A stretch of DNA of 64,000 bases from an uncultured Acidobacteriota bacterium. GTDB taxonomy: Bacteria; Acidobacteriota; UBA6911; CAINFC01. The stretch lies in NCBI GenBank assembly GCA_903847975.1, contig CAINFC010000006.1, positions 62,001 to 126,000 on the forward strand, read 5' to 3'. Shown one piece after another: positions 9,053 through 18,200 of this stretch (the first letter of the stretch is position 1; the number at the start of each line of letters is the position of its first letter). Position numbers and translations under genes: made by a program. The notes beneath the pieces were generated by a model that ran no database searches, had not been told where the DNA came from, and saw nothing but the letters and a program-made list of their open reading frames with translations.

Positions 9053-10102
9053 ATGATTCGTCTGCTCATGATTGGATCGCCGTTACAGGAATCCAAGGCA
9101 GTGGGGGAGGTACTGGCCCGGCAGGGAGAGATCGCCCTGGTAGGCATTGCGGAAAATGGACGCCAGGGCCTGGATCTTACGGCCGCCCTGCGGCCGGATG
9201 TCATAACCCTGGAAATCGGAAGGCCCGGGTGCGGGGGGCTGGACATCTGCCGGAGCATCATGGAGCTTTATCCAACGCCCGTCATCCTGCTCTCGGAGCC
9301 GCATTCGGCTGCCGATGACGAAATTGCCTTTCGCGCCCTGGCGGCCGGCGCTTTGACCCTGATTCCGAAACCAGGCCTATGCCTTGTGCCGGATGGGCCG
9401 TTTCTGGAGGAATTGCAGCACACCATACGGGTCATGACTCGTGCCAGAGTAGCCAGGTGGAAGCCGGCCCGATCCAGGCAAAGCCGACCTGGGGGATCGG
9501 CCTCCGGACCTGGAAAGGAATATTCCCGGTCACAAATCAAAATAGTAGCCGTAGGCGCATCTACCGGCGGACCGGCGGTGCTGGCCACCATACTTTCTTT
9601 CCTCCCGGCCAGCTTTCCGGTGCCCATTCTGCTCGTACAGCATATTGCCTCCGGCTTCACTTCGGGCTTTGCCGACTGGCTTTCTTTGCAGACTTCTCTG
9701 GCTGTTCAGATCGCACGGCATGGCGAAATGCCCCAGGCGGCGCACGTCTATCTTCCGCCGGACGATTGCCAGATGGGTTTGTGTTCCCAAGGATCGCTGC
9801 TGCTCCGCCGGAGGGACCCCCAAGAAATATCCCATACTTCCGTCGGGTTTTTATTTTCTGCCGTGGCGGAGGCATATGGAAATCAGGCCATCGGAGTTCT
9901 GCTGACCGGAATGGGGAAAGATGGCTCCGCGCAGTTGAAAAAAATGAAGGAAAAAGGCGCCGTCACGATTGTGCAGAGTCCGGAAACTGCCATGGTGAGC
10001 GGAATGCCCGGAGAGGCCATGCGGCTGGGGGCCGCACGCCTGTTGCTTCCGCCCGATCAAATTGGAGCCATGCTTGTCCGCCTGGTTGCAAAGGTTGTAT
10101 AA
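9053..10102 (+). CDS. cheB: CheB-like methylesterase with a degenerate receiver domain (WspF-like)
   Basis: This 349-residue protein has receiver plus CheB methylesterase architecture. The esterase triad is intact: S170 in GASTGG, H197 in VQHIASGF and D290 in GMGKDG. The receiver (1-110) is degenerate. The acidic pocket normally written DD is I7-G8, and the phosphoacceptor position in VITLEIGRP is E54 rather than Asp. The lysine of the IPKP turn remains. A canonical CheB is switched on by CheA phosphorylation, so this one is probably phosphorylation-independent or gated by protein contact (inference). It demethylates or deamidates receptor glutamates, presumably on the MCP at 4931. It starts 17 bases after cheA. 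Confidence 0.9.
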   Translation: MIRLLMIGSPLQESKAVGEVLARQGEIALVGIAENGRQGLDLTAALRPDVITLEIGRPGCGGLDICRSIMELYPTPVILLSEPHSAADDEIAFRALAAGALTLIPKPGLCLVPDGPFLEELQHTIRVMTRARVARWKPARSRQSRPGGSASGPGKEYSRSQIKIVAVGASTGGPAVLATILSFLPASFPVPILLVQHIASGFTSGFADWLSLQTSLAVQIARHGEMPQAAHVYLPPDDCQMGLCSQGSLLLRRRDPQEISHTSVGFLFSAVAEAYGNQAIGVLLTGMGKDGSAQLKKMKEKGAVTIVQSPETAMVSGMPGEAMRLGAARLLLPPDQIGAMLVRLVAKVV

Positions 10103-10120
10103 ATAAGGAAAGAAAAAATT

Positions 10121-10882
10121 GTGGGTGCTCAAATGGCAGAAAAAGAAATGGTTGACGTCCTTGTCGTGGAAGACAGTCCGACCCAGGCGGAGGAGCTGCG
10201 CCTGATCCTGGAAAGCAGGCAATATTCGGTCTGCCTGGCTCCCAACGGCCGGAATGCCCTGGAGCAGCTGGACCGGATCCGGCCGGAGGTGGTCATCACC
10301 GATATCCTCATGCCGGAAATGGATGGCTACGAGCTGTGCCGCAACATCAAGGCCAGCGAAAAATGGAAAACCATACCCGTGATGCTCCTGACCGCCTTAT
10401 CGGATCCGGAAGATGTCATCAAAGGACTGGAATGCAAGGCGGACGCTTTCCTGAACAAGCCCTACGACCGGAGCTATCTGCTTTCCCGAATCCAGCACAT
10501 TATTCTGAACCGTGAGATCCGAAAGACGGAAAGCATGCAGATGGGGGTGGAAATCATCTTCCGTGAAAAAAAGTACTTTATCACTTCCGACCGCCTGCAG
10601 ATCCTCAACCTGCTTCTTTCCACGTTCGAAGCCGCCGTGCACAAGAACATCGAGCTGGAAAAAGTGAATCGGGAATTGAAACATACCCTGGAAACGGTAA
10701 AACACCTGCGCGGGCTGCTGCCGATCTGTTCCAGCTGCAAGAAGATCCGCAACGATTCCGGCTACTGGCAGCACGTCGAGGCTTATATCAGCGAGCATAC
10801 GGACGTCGACTTCACCCACGGGATCTGCCCCGACTGCATCCGCCGGATTTACCCCGGATATCAGGCCTCGGGGAAAAAATAG
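10121..10882 (+). CDS. Response regulator: receiver, coiled coil and Cys-rich C-terminal domain
   Basis: This 253-residue protein is read from GTG 10121, which has AAGGA about 11 bases upstream; ATG 10133 is the alternative but lacks a ribosome-binding site. The receiver (10-130) is complete: E17/D18 acidic pocket, phosphoacceptor D61 in VITDILMPEMDGY, a Thr in LLTAL and Lys in LNKPYD. After a connecting helix, the C-terminal part carries LPICSSCKKIR, a GYWQHVEAYI block and GICPDC, two CxxC pairs that could bind zinc. This tail is widespread at the ends of sensor kinases and regulators, but its function is unclear to me. It closes the Wsp-like operon where WspR (REC-GGDEF) would be expected; no GGDEF is present here. 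Confidence 0.85.
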   Translation: MGAQMAEKEMVDVLVVEDSPTQAEELRLILESRQYSVCLAPNGRNALEQLDRIRPEVVITDILMPEMDGYELCRNIKASEKWKTIPVMLLTALSDPEDVIKGLECKADAFLNKPYDRSYLLSRIQHIILNREIRKTESMQMGVEIIFREKKYFITSDRLQILNLLLSTFEAAVHKNIELEKVNRELKHTLETVKHLRGLLPICSSCKKIRNDSGYWQHVEAYISEHTDVDFTHGICPDCIRRIYPGYQASGKK

Positions 10883-10888
10883 CCGGCT

Positions 10889-12250
10889 TTATCTTCCAAG
10901 AACAGGGAGGGACCAGCCCGCCCGGTAGCTTTTTCGAAGGAAGCGGTTGGCCTCCTCATCATTGGTAACGCGCATCGCCGGCCCGTCCCACAGCAGCTTC
11001 ACTCCGTTCCTCCGCTTGGCGGCATTTCCCAGCATGATGATTTCGGTGAACAGGCTGGAATATTCGAAACTGGCTCCGGACGGATCGCCGCCCCGGCAAG
11101 CCTGAATCCACTCCTGGTAATGACCGACGGATCGGGGGATGGACTTGGGAGGGCGTTTGTAGCTTTTCATTTTTTCCTCGGGAATCAGGCGTGGGCTTTC
11201 CCCGTACACGCCGCAAACGATTTTTCCCTTATCTCCCCAGAAAAGGGCTCCTCCCTCCGGATGCCCCAGCGGGCGCCCCGGCTCCAGTTCCTCCGGTCGT
11301 GGGGGGCGCAGCCCGTCATACCAAACTACCTGCAGCGGGGGCATCGATCCTCGTGCCGGGAACTGATAGTTGACGATGCAGGCCACCGGATAGGCTTCGT
11401 CGTTCAAATCGGAGCAGATGGCTTCCACGCTTTCCGGGTGAGACAGCTTCAAAGCAGTGAATACCGGATCCAGGGTGTGGCATCCCCGGTCCGCCAGCAT
11501 GCCGCTGCCAAAGTCCCACCAGTTGCGCCAGACGGCGGGATGGTAACAGGGGGAATAGGGTCGGGAAGGCGCTCCCCCGAGCCACAAATCCCAGTCCAGC
11601 GTGGCAGGAGGATCGTAGGTGGCCGATGGCCGGCGGCCGCACATCGGACTCCACCAGGCGTGGCCCCATGGAAAATGCGTGAGGGTGCACCATGCTTCCA
11701 CTTTGCGCACTTCGCCAATGGCCCCGTCCCAGATCCATTCGCAGATCAGACGAATTCCCTCATCCGCATGTCCCTGAATTCCCATTTGGGTGGCCAGCCG
11801 ATTTTTCCGTGCGGCCTCCGCCAGGAGCCGGCATTCTTCCACGCTGTGAGCCATCGGCTTTTGAATGCGTACATGCTTGCCGGCTTTCATGGCGGCCAGT
11901 GCGATCACCGCATGGGTGTGGTCCGGTGTAGCGATGGTCACCGCATCCAGCTCCTTTTGCTCCTCCAGGAGCTGGCGGTAGTCGCGATAGCGCCTGGCTT
12001 GCGGATAGCGGTCAAACGTCGGCAGGGCGTAGCGATCGTCCACATCGCATAAGGCCACGATATTTTCCCCGCTCAGGTTGCGCAGATCCGTCGACCCCAT
12101 GCCGCCGATCCCTATTCCGGCCAGGTTCAGCTTATCGCTGGGGGCCCGGTAGCCGGCACCCCCCAGAACGTGCCGGGGCACAACCAGAAACGCGCCGGCG
12201 GAAGCCGCCGATGCCATGGTACGTAATAAATTCCTGCGGTCCGTCTGCAT
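10889..12250 (-). CDS. Tat-exported Gfo/Idh/MocA-family oxidoreductase
   Basis: This 453-residue protein is read from ATG 12250; a further in-frame TTG at 12268 seems less likely. The N-terminus has a Tat-like signal (DRRNLLRT followed by an Ala-rich segment). The Rossmann fold shows GIGIGGMGS, then VALCDVD, TIATPDHTHA and a QKP version of the family EKP motif, keeping the catalytic-region lysine. The C-terminal part is the usual Gfo/Idh/MocA alpha/beta sheet domain. Relatives use bound NAD(P) on sugars or sugar-like compounds; exported Tat members are common in polysaccharide degraders. It faces the glycosyltransferase genes across a 102-base divergent gap, and its stop lies six bases from the stop of the response regulator. 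Substrate unknown. Confidence 0.88.
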   Translation of the reverse strand: MQTDRRNLLRTMASAASAGAFLVVPRHVLGGAGYRAPSDKLNLAGIGIGGMGSTDLRNLSGENIVALCDVDDRYALPTFDRYPQARRYRDYRQLLEEQKELDAVTIATPDHTHAVIALAAMKAGKHVRIQKPMAHSVEECRLLAEAARKNRLATQMGIQGHADEGIRLICEWIWDGAIGEVRKVEAWCTLTHFPWGHAWWSPMCGRRPSATYDPPATLDWDLWLGGAPSRPYSPCYHPAVWRNWWDFGSGMLADRGCHTLDPVFTALKLSHPESVEAICSDLNDEAYPVACIVNYQFPARGSMPPLQVVWYDGLRPPRPEELEPGRPLGHPEGGALFWGDKGKIVCGVYGESPRLIPEEKMKSYKRPPKSIPRSVGHYQEWIQACRGGDPSGASFEYSSLFTEIIMLGNAAKRRNGVKLLWDGPAMRVTNDEEANRFLRKSYRAGWSLPVLGR

Positions 12251-12271
12251 TTTTTCACCCCGTCCCAAGGT

Positions 12272-12300
12272 TTGGAATCGAACGAAACAAAGTATAAAAT
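12272..12300 (+). promoter_or_regulatory. Candidate sigma-70-type promoter for the glycosyltransferase pair
   Basis: TTGGAA (12272-12277) and TAAAAT (12295-12300) are separated by exactly 17 bases, 53 bases before the ATG at 12353. Both boxes are close to consensus and the spacing is ideal. Nothing comparable was seen for the divergent oxidoreductase gene. Confidence 0.5.
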
Positions 12301-12352
12301 AAGAGCGCCTGTCTGTCGCCGAAGAAAAACAGAAAGGATTTTATACCGGATC

Positions 12353-12985
12353 ATGTCGAAAGTATTAGTCATTCAGACGGCGAGGCCGGAATATATCGAC
12401 CTGGCCATGAAGGACATTCTGTCCAAGGAATTGCTGGGCAAGTGCCAGATCACGGTTTTTTGCCGTGGGCTGGCGGACGAACTCCGGCTTTTTCAGTCCA
12501 TGACCTGGATCGATACACTGGACGTGCACCAGGAAACCGGGGGTGCGTTCGGCCATCTCCTCCGCCTGCGGCAGGAGAAGTATGATGTGGTCATCACGTT
12601 TTTCACCCGCGATCCCAGCTACTGGAAAATCAAGGGATTCGTATTCCTGGTCGGCGGCCGGCATCTGCTCGTTTTTAACGAGCACCTGGGCTGTTTTTTC
12701 TATACGCACCGGGCCTTTTACGCCTTCCTGAAAACCCGGTACCGCGACTGGATACGGGAATGCAAGCAGAAAATCGGCAGTTCGCTGGGCACTTCCCAGG
12801 GGTATGTTTCCCGATCGCAATCGGCCGGCATGCGCCTGTTGCGGCCGTTCCATCTTTTTTTAAAAATTCTCCTCTTTCCCTTTCGCTTTCTTTATCTGCT
12901 GCTATGGAGTCAGTGCATGGAAAGAAAGCGCAGGAAAACGCTGGAAGCCGGAACTTTCATTTACCGAAAGGAAGAATTGATTTGA
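12353..12985 (+). CDS. Glycosyltransferase-associated protein of unknown function with a C-terminal hydrophobic region
   Basis: This 210-residue protein starts at ATG 12353 with AGAAAGG upstream. The opening strand (KVLVIQTARPEY) and alternating helices resemble the N-terminal Rossmann half of GT-B glycosyltransferases, but the second, nucleotide-sugar-binding half is absent. Two short hydrophobic stretches lie at about 98-118 and 168-190, the second flanked by basic residues, suggesting membrane attachment. Its stop overlaps the start of the next gene (TTGA), so the two are translationally coupled. It may be a partner or remnant of the family-9 enzyme that follows, in cell-surface glycan synthesis. 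I cannot name the family. Confidence 0.65.
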   Translation: MSKVLVIQTARPEYIDLAMKDILSKELLGKCQITVFCRGLADELRLFQSMTWIDTLDVHQETGGAFGHLLRLRQEKYDVVITFFTRDPSYWKIKGFVFLVGGRHLLVFNEHLGCFFYTHRAFYAFLKTRYRDWIRECKQKIGSSLGTSQGYVSRSQSAGMRLLRPFHLFLKILLFPFRFLYLLLWSQCMERKRRKTLEAGTFIYRKEELI

Positions 12986-14124
12986 GCGATACCGAAGAAG
13001 CTGTTTTTGCCTGGGACTGCCGGTACTTTCGAGGCGACAAACCCTGCTGCCACAGGAGGGCTTGCCTCCATTGTGCGCATTATCGCCCGATCCGCCAACG
13101 GATTCTGATCATCAAACTGGGCGCCATGGGGGATGTCATCCGCACGACTCCGATTCTTACCGGACTTCGCAAAGCCTTCCCGGACAGTCACATCACCTGG
13201 CTCACCTTGCCTAATATCATGCCTTTGCTCGAAGGAATCGGGATCGACCGGCTGCTGGCCGATGACTGGAGGACCACACGGCTGCTGCTGTCCGAATCCT
13301 TTGATATAGCCGTCTGCCTGGACAAGGAAACGGATGTTCTGGCGCTGATGAACCGCGTCAGCGCCGTGCAGAAGTTCGGGTTCCTGCTTGGAAAATACGG
13401 ACAGGTTGTTCCAGCGGGAGACTCTTCCACCTTCCTCTTTCATCTGGGCGTTTCCGATGAGCTGAAGTTCCGCGTAAACCGGAAGTCCTATACAGAACTG
13501 GTCTTCGACTGCCTGCAGCTTCCTTATTCCGGGGAAAAGTACCTGCTGCCGGAGTTACCCCTGGAAAGCACCTGGGCACGGGAAACGCTGCAGAGGGAGG
13601 GATGCCCTCCGGGTCGCCGGAGGATTGCTTTTAATACCGGAGCCGGCCCGGTATTCGCCACCAAGAAATGGACCTCGGAAGGATACGCAGAATTGGGAAG
13701 GAGACTTCTCCGGGAATTCGACGCCCACATCCTCCTCCTGGGAGGCGAATCCGAAAAAGAGCGCAACCTTGGTATCGCGGAAGGCATAGCGGGCGGCCCG
13801 CGGGTTTCTCTGCCCGACACCAGGGATTCCATACGGCGTCTGACGGCTCTGATCGGGGAATGCGACCTGATGGTGACCAGCGATACGCTGGGAATGCACC
13901 TGGCCATCGGGCAGGAAAAACCGGCGGTTGCTCTTTTCGGGCCCACCTGCGCTCAGGAAGTCGACCTGTTTGGTCACGGAGAAAAAATTGTTGGAACTTT
14001 TGAGTGCTGCCCCTGTTATCTGTCCGCCTGCCCCAAGGAGATTTCCTGCATGGAAGCCCTGGAAGCGGAAACCGTGCTCGAAGCATGCCGCAGACAGCTT
14101 TCCCCAGGAAGCCAGGGCCGGTGA
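12982..14124 (+). CDS. Family 9 glycosyltransferase (ADP-heptose:LPS heptosyltransferase-like)
   Basis: This 380-residue protein is read from TTG 12982, which overlaps the preceding stop and has AAAGGAAG seven bases upstream; ATG 12904 is a possible longer start inside the previous gene. After a Cys-rich N-terminal segment (two CC/CxxC-like groups before residue 35), the GT9 signature ILIIKLGAMGDVIRTTP appears, followed by TGAGPVFATKKW and the nucleotide-binding SDTLGMHLA...ALFGPT region. The C-terminus has another Cys cluster (CCPCYLSAC). GT9 enzymes add heptose or related sugars to lipopolysaccharide core at the inner membrane. The Cys clusters suggest a bound metal or disulfides. Family secure, donor and acceptor unknown. 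Confidence 0.88.
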   Translation: MSDTEEAVFAWDCRYFRGDKPCCHRRACLHCAHYRPIRQRILIIKLGAMGDVIRTTPILTGLRKAFPDSHITWLTLPNIMPLLEGIGIDRLLADDWRTTRLLLSESFDIAVCLDKETDVLALMNRVSAVQKFGFLLGKYGQVVPAGDSSTFLFHLGVSDELKFRVNRKSYTELVFDCLQLPYSGEKYLLPELPLESTWARETLQREGCPPGRRRIAFNTGAGPVFATKKWTSEGYAELGRRLLREFDAHILLLGGESEKERNLGIAEGIAGGPRVSLPDTRDSIRRLTALIGECDLMVTSDTLGMHLAIGQEKPAVALFGPTCAQEVDLFGHGEKIVGTFECCPCYLSACPKEISCMEALEAETVLEACRRQLSPGSQGR

Positions 14125-14165
14125 TTTTTTTCAAACCGAATCAAAGAAAGCAAGGAGACATCCGG

Positions 14166-15047
14166 ATGGACATTCCAATTTCCCGTCGACACTTTTTCCG
14201 ATCTACGGCTGCGCTTTCGGCTGCGGCCCTGACCCGGAGCGATTCACAAGCCGCTGCCCAGAGTACCCGTTTTGGCTTCACCACCTACCAGTGGGGGCAG
14301 GACTGGGATATTCCCAAGCTGATTTCCAATTGCAGCCAGGCCAAAGTTTGGGGTGTGGAACTGCGCACCAGTTCCAAATATGCACACGGCGTCGAGCTGG
14401 AAATCGGTCCCGAACGCCGGCGGGAGGTGAAGAAAGCATTTGCGGACAGCCCGGTGAAACTGGTCGGGATGGCCTGTGGAGAGAGGTTTGACAGTCCTGA
14501 TCCAAAGGCACTGAAATCGGCCATCGAAGCCAGCAAGGGGTTCTTGCAGCTTAGCCACGACGTCGGCTCCTCCGGATTGCGGGTGTTTCCCAATGACTTC
14601 CACAAGGAAGTTCCGCGGGAAAAAACCATCGAGCAGATTGCCGGGGCTCTTCGGGAAATCGGCGCCGTCGCTGCCAGCCTGGGCCAGCAGGTAAGGCTGG
14701 AATCTCACGGCAGCGCCGGGGACCTGGTATCCATTCGTGCCATTATGGACCAGGTAGGGCATCCGGCGGTCCGGGTCAAGCTGAATAGTATGTCAAGGGA
14801 TAAGGAAGGGAAGGGCTTTGAGGCCAATTTCAACCTGGTTAAGGGCATGCTCGCCGACACGCTGCACCTGCACGAGCTGAATGACCCGGCTTTTCCCTAT
14901 CTCGAGCAGATGAAGCTGCTGGTGCGCAGCGGCTGGTCCGGCTGGCAGCTCCTGGAAGCCAGCGCCAAGGTTCCGGACCGGCTGCAGGCGCTTAAGGAAC
15001 AGCGCGAGATCTGGGACCGGCTGCTGGCGGACGCTTTGAAGGGGTAG
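14166..15047 (+). CDS. Exported sugar phosphate isomerase/epimerase-like TIM-barrel protein
   Basis: This 293-residue protein starts at ATG 14166 with AAGGAG upstream. The N-terminus is a Tat-like signal (SRRHFFRS then an Ala-rich stretch). The rest resembles the xylose-isomerase-like (AP_endonuc_2) TIM barrel: an opening FGFTTYQWG strand, a VELRTSS segment, LRVFPND, VRLESHG and a late LHLHELND strand with polar residues that could bind metal and substrate. Members interconvert sugars or inositol derivatives and often occur near Gfo/Idh/MocA oxidoreductases such as the gene at 10889. It lies 41 bases after the glycosyltransferase. Exact reaction unknown. Confidence 0.75.
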   Translation: MDIPISRRHFFRSTAALSAAALTRSDSQAAAQSTRFGFTTYQWGQDWDIPKLISNCSQAKVWGVELRTSSKYAHGVELEIGPERRREVKKAFADSPVKLVGMACGERFDSPDPKALKSAIEASKGFLQLSHDVGSSGLRVFPNDFHKEVPREKTIEQIAGALREIGAVAASLGQQVRLESHGSAGDLVSIRAIMDQVGHPAVRVKLNSMSRDKEGKGFEANFNLVKGMLADTLHLHELNDPAFPYLEQMKLLVRSGWSGWQLLEASAKVPDRLQALKEQREIWDRLLADALKG

Positions 15048-15144
15048 ATTTTTTTCCTATTCTTCCGCACCGGGGCAGGACGGCCGGACAGGATTGTCCG
15101 AAGGCGCCGACCGTCGTGCGGGCACTCCGTCACGTACCGCTGGG

Positions 15145-15179
15145 AAAAAGAAAAAGGGCTGGTCGGATGACCAGCCCTT
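15145..15179 (-). terminator. Rho-independent terminator of the TonB-dependent receptor gene
   Basis: A perfect 11-base-pair inverted repeat (15154-15164 with 15169-15179) encloses the tetraloop GGAT. Read on the minus strand, it is followed by a T-rich run (complement of the A-rich 15145-15155), 40 bases past the receptor stop. On the plus strand no T-run follows, so it mainly serves the leftward gene. Confidence 0.85.
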
Positions 15180-15219
15180 CCCGGTTATTCCGCGGGATCC
15201 GCGTTTAACCCGAACAGCA

Positions 15220-18200
15220 TCAGAAGGTCAGCTTGAAACCCATCTGCAGTACGCGGTTGTCGCGCCAGGAGGTGGGGGTGCCGAACGTCCGGTTGGTGGA
15301 GGAAAGACCGCCTCCCTGATTGTCCGCAGTAAAAGAAGTGTTGATTCCCCAGATCTGCGGATGGTTGAAAGCGTTGTAGGCTTCCAGCCGGAACATGAAA
15401 TTGATACCCTCGGTAAATCGGAACCTCTTGGCCAGGGAAAGGTCGAAATTATTGATTCCGGGCATTCTCAGGGTATTGCGCCCCAGGCTGCCGTAATCGC
15501 CGTCCACCGGGCGGGTGAACGCAGCGGCGTTGAAGTAGCGCCACTGATTGCTGCCCGACATCGGATCGCCCACCACATTCGGTCGGATGGTCGTGTTGCA
15601 GTCAATGCACTGCATGTTGCCGTTGGAAGTGACATCGATCGGCCGGCCGGTGGCAAACTTGGCAATCCCGCTGAACTGCCAGTCGTTGAACATGGTGGCC
15701 AGAACCCGGTTGGAAAAGGCTTTCGGCAGGTCATAGATGTAATCAATGGCCAGGAAGTGCGTCATGTCGTATCCGGCGGGCGCCCAGTTCATGCGGATGT
15801 TGAACGGATTGTTGATGGTATCGCTGTCGTTGTCCACCAGGTCCATGGTTTTGGACCAGGTGTAGTTGACGTTGAAGGAGAAGCGGTTGGCAAACCGGCG
15901 GCTCAGCCGGGTCAGAAAAGCGTGGTAGGAAGAGTAGCCCGTGGTCTCAATACCGGTAAGCCGGCCGAATCCGCGGAAGGGCCGCAGAGCGTCGGCGACG
16001 CTATTGACGGAAGCCAGGAGCGTCGGATACTTGATGTAGGTTCCTGCCGGCAGGGAATTGAAATACCTTTGAATCATCAGATGGGTTCCGCGGTTGCCGA
16101 CGTAGGAGAGATCCAGCGTGAACTTGGACTGCAGTTCCTTCTGGACTCCCAGGTTCCAGGAGTAGATGACCGGCATGGTGTTGTCCGGTATGAACACGAC
16201 ATAGGCGGGCGGAGTCACCGCCGCCTTGGCCGCCGTCACCGAAAGGTCGATGTTATTGACGTTTCCGTTGACCTGCGTGGCGGAAGTGATGTTGGGAAAT
16301 GCGTTGCCTGCGCTGAAATTGAAGTTATTCTGGCGAAGCCGCTCGTAAAATACACCGAAGCCGGCGCGGAGCGCCGTCTTGCCGTCTCCGAAAAGATCGT
16401 AGGCAAAGCCGAGGCGCGGGGCCCACATGTTTTTCGAGTCGGCAAACCCGCGCTTGACCCCGTTGCAGGGATCGCACACCAGGCCGACGGCCATAAGCTG
16501 GGTCTGGGCGTCTCCGATGATTTTGGCATAGTTGGCGCTGGAACGATTGATTTCAATCTGCGGCGCCGTGGAAGAATTGTAGCGGGCCGGATCCACGCTC
16601 CAGACCGGGAAGCCGCCTTCCACCGGCGGCTTGGCGCCGTCGCGGAGGTAGGTGTAGGTCGGTGTGGACCTCTGGAACCGGATCCCGTATTCCAGGGTCA
16701 AACGGGGCGTCATCTTCCAGCTGTCCTGGGCGAAACCTTCCCAGGACTGGAAGCGGAAGTAGGGATAAACATGAACATTCGGCTGGGTATAGGTAGAGAA
16801 ATTGCCGAGCATCAGGTTGGCAAGCCCCGAGTTGGTGTCCAAAGGCACCGAGGCTCCGCCATTGAAGTTGATGGAACCCTGGCCGTTTCCGCCGGCGGTC
16901 TGCTTTTTATTGTCCCGGTTGTAATGGAAGCCGAACTTCATGGTGTGCTTTTTCATCATCCAGGACACATTTTCGGTCAAGGAATAATCGCGTCCGTCGT
17001 TGTGCCAGCCCACATTTCCGAAATTCAGTGTGGAGAGCGGTGAGGCGGTCAGGTTGGCCACCAGGTTGGCAATGTTGGCCGCAGGGTAGAGCTGCGTCCA
17101 GCTGGCTCCCAGCTTGTCCCGATCCGACAGCGAGGTATCGATCGAGCCCAGGCTCTGGGACTGGTGATTGTAGGATAGGATCGTCTCGGTGGCCACCGAG
17201 GGGGTCAGGCTGCCAACCAGGTTGTAAGACCAGGAGCTGCCCGGCTTGGGACGGTTCATGGGGTTGACGATAAACGGGTGGGTAACCCAGACTCCAAGGT
17301 AGTTTTCTTCTTTCTGATAATCGTTCACCCAACGAAAGTAAGAGGTGAAGCGGTTGTTGATGATGTAATCCAGCCGCAGCAGGTCCTGGTCCTTGCGCAG
17401 GTTGGAAGGGGCGGTAAAGGTATAGCGCACATATCCGGGGCTGGCCACCGGCAGCGACTTGTAATTGGCCACCCCGGTATAGAGCTTCAGCAACGCCGAA
17501 CTCCTGGCATTCCACATCGAGGTCGGGACGGTATTATTGGCGAAAGCCACGCCGCCGGTGATATTCCCGGCCCCATCGCGCTTGATGGTACCCGGCTGGA
17601 AGATGGTGCCCACCTTGAACTGCGGCGCATAATCCATGTTCTTGTCCGTGAGCCAGGCGCTGAAGTTGCCGTTGATCAGGATATCGGGAGCGGGAATGTC
17701 GGAATACTTCGATCCGGAAGCGGCAATGCTGCGCCGCGTCATTTCGCGGTTGTAGAAGAAAAAGAGCTTCTTCTGGTCCTTGGAGGAAACCTTGGGGAAG
17801 GGGATCCACCCGCTGAAGTTGCCTCCGAACTGGTTATAGCGCAGCTTGTCTTTGATTTTCTTGGCATTGGGATTGGACGTTTTGGCCGTATTATAGGCAT
17901 CCGAAAAGCCGGTGGCCATGGCATCAAAGGCATCATTTCTCAGGTATTCGTACAGCGTTCCGTGAAAGTTGGCCGATCCCGACTTGGTCTGTACGGCGAC
18001 CACCATGCCGGAATTTCTGCCGTATTCGGCGTTGAAGCTGCTCTGCTGCACCTTGAACTCGGCGATGGAGTCGATGCTCGGCTGGGTGTACTGCGACTGA
18101 TTGTCGCCCACATCGAGATTGGGGGAGCCATCCAGGTAGAAATTATTCTGGGAGCCGCGTCCGCCGTTGGCGTGGAAGGAGCTGACATCGTTGAAGTTGA

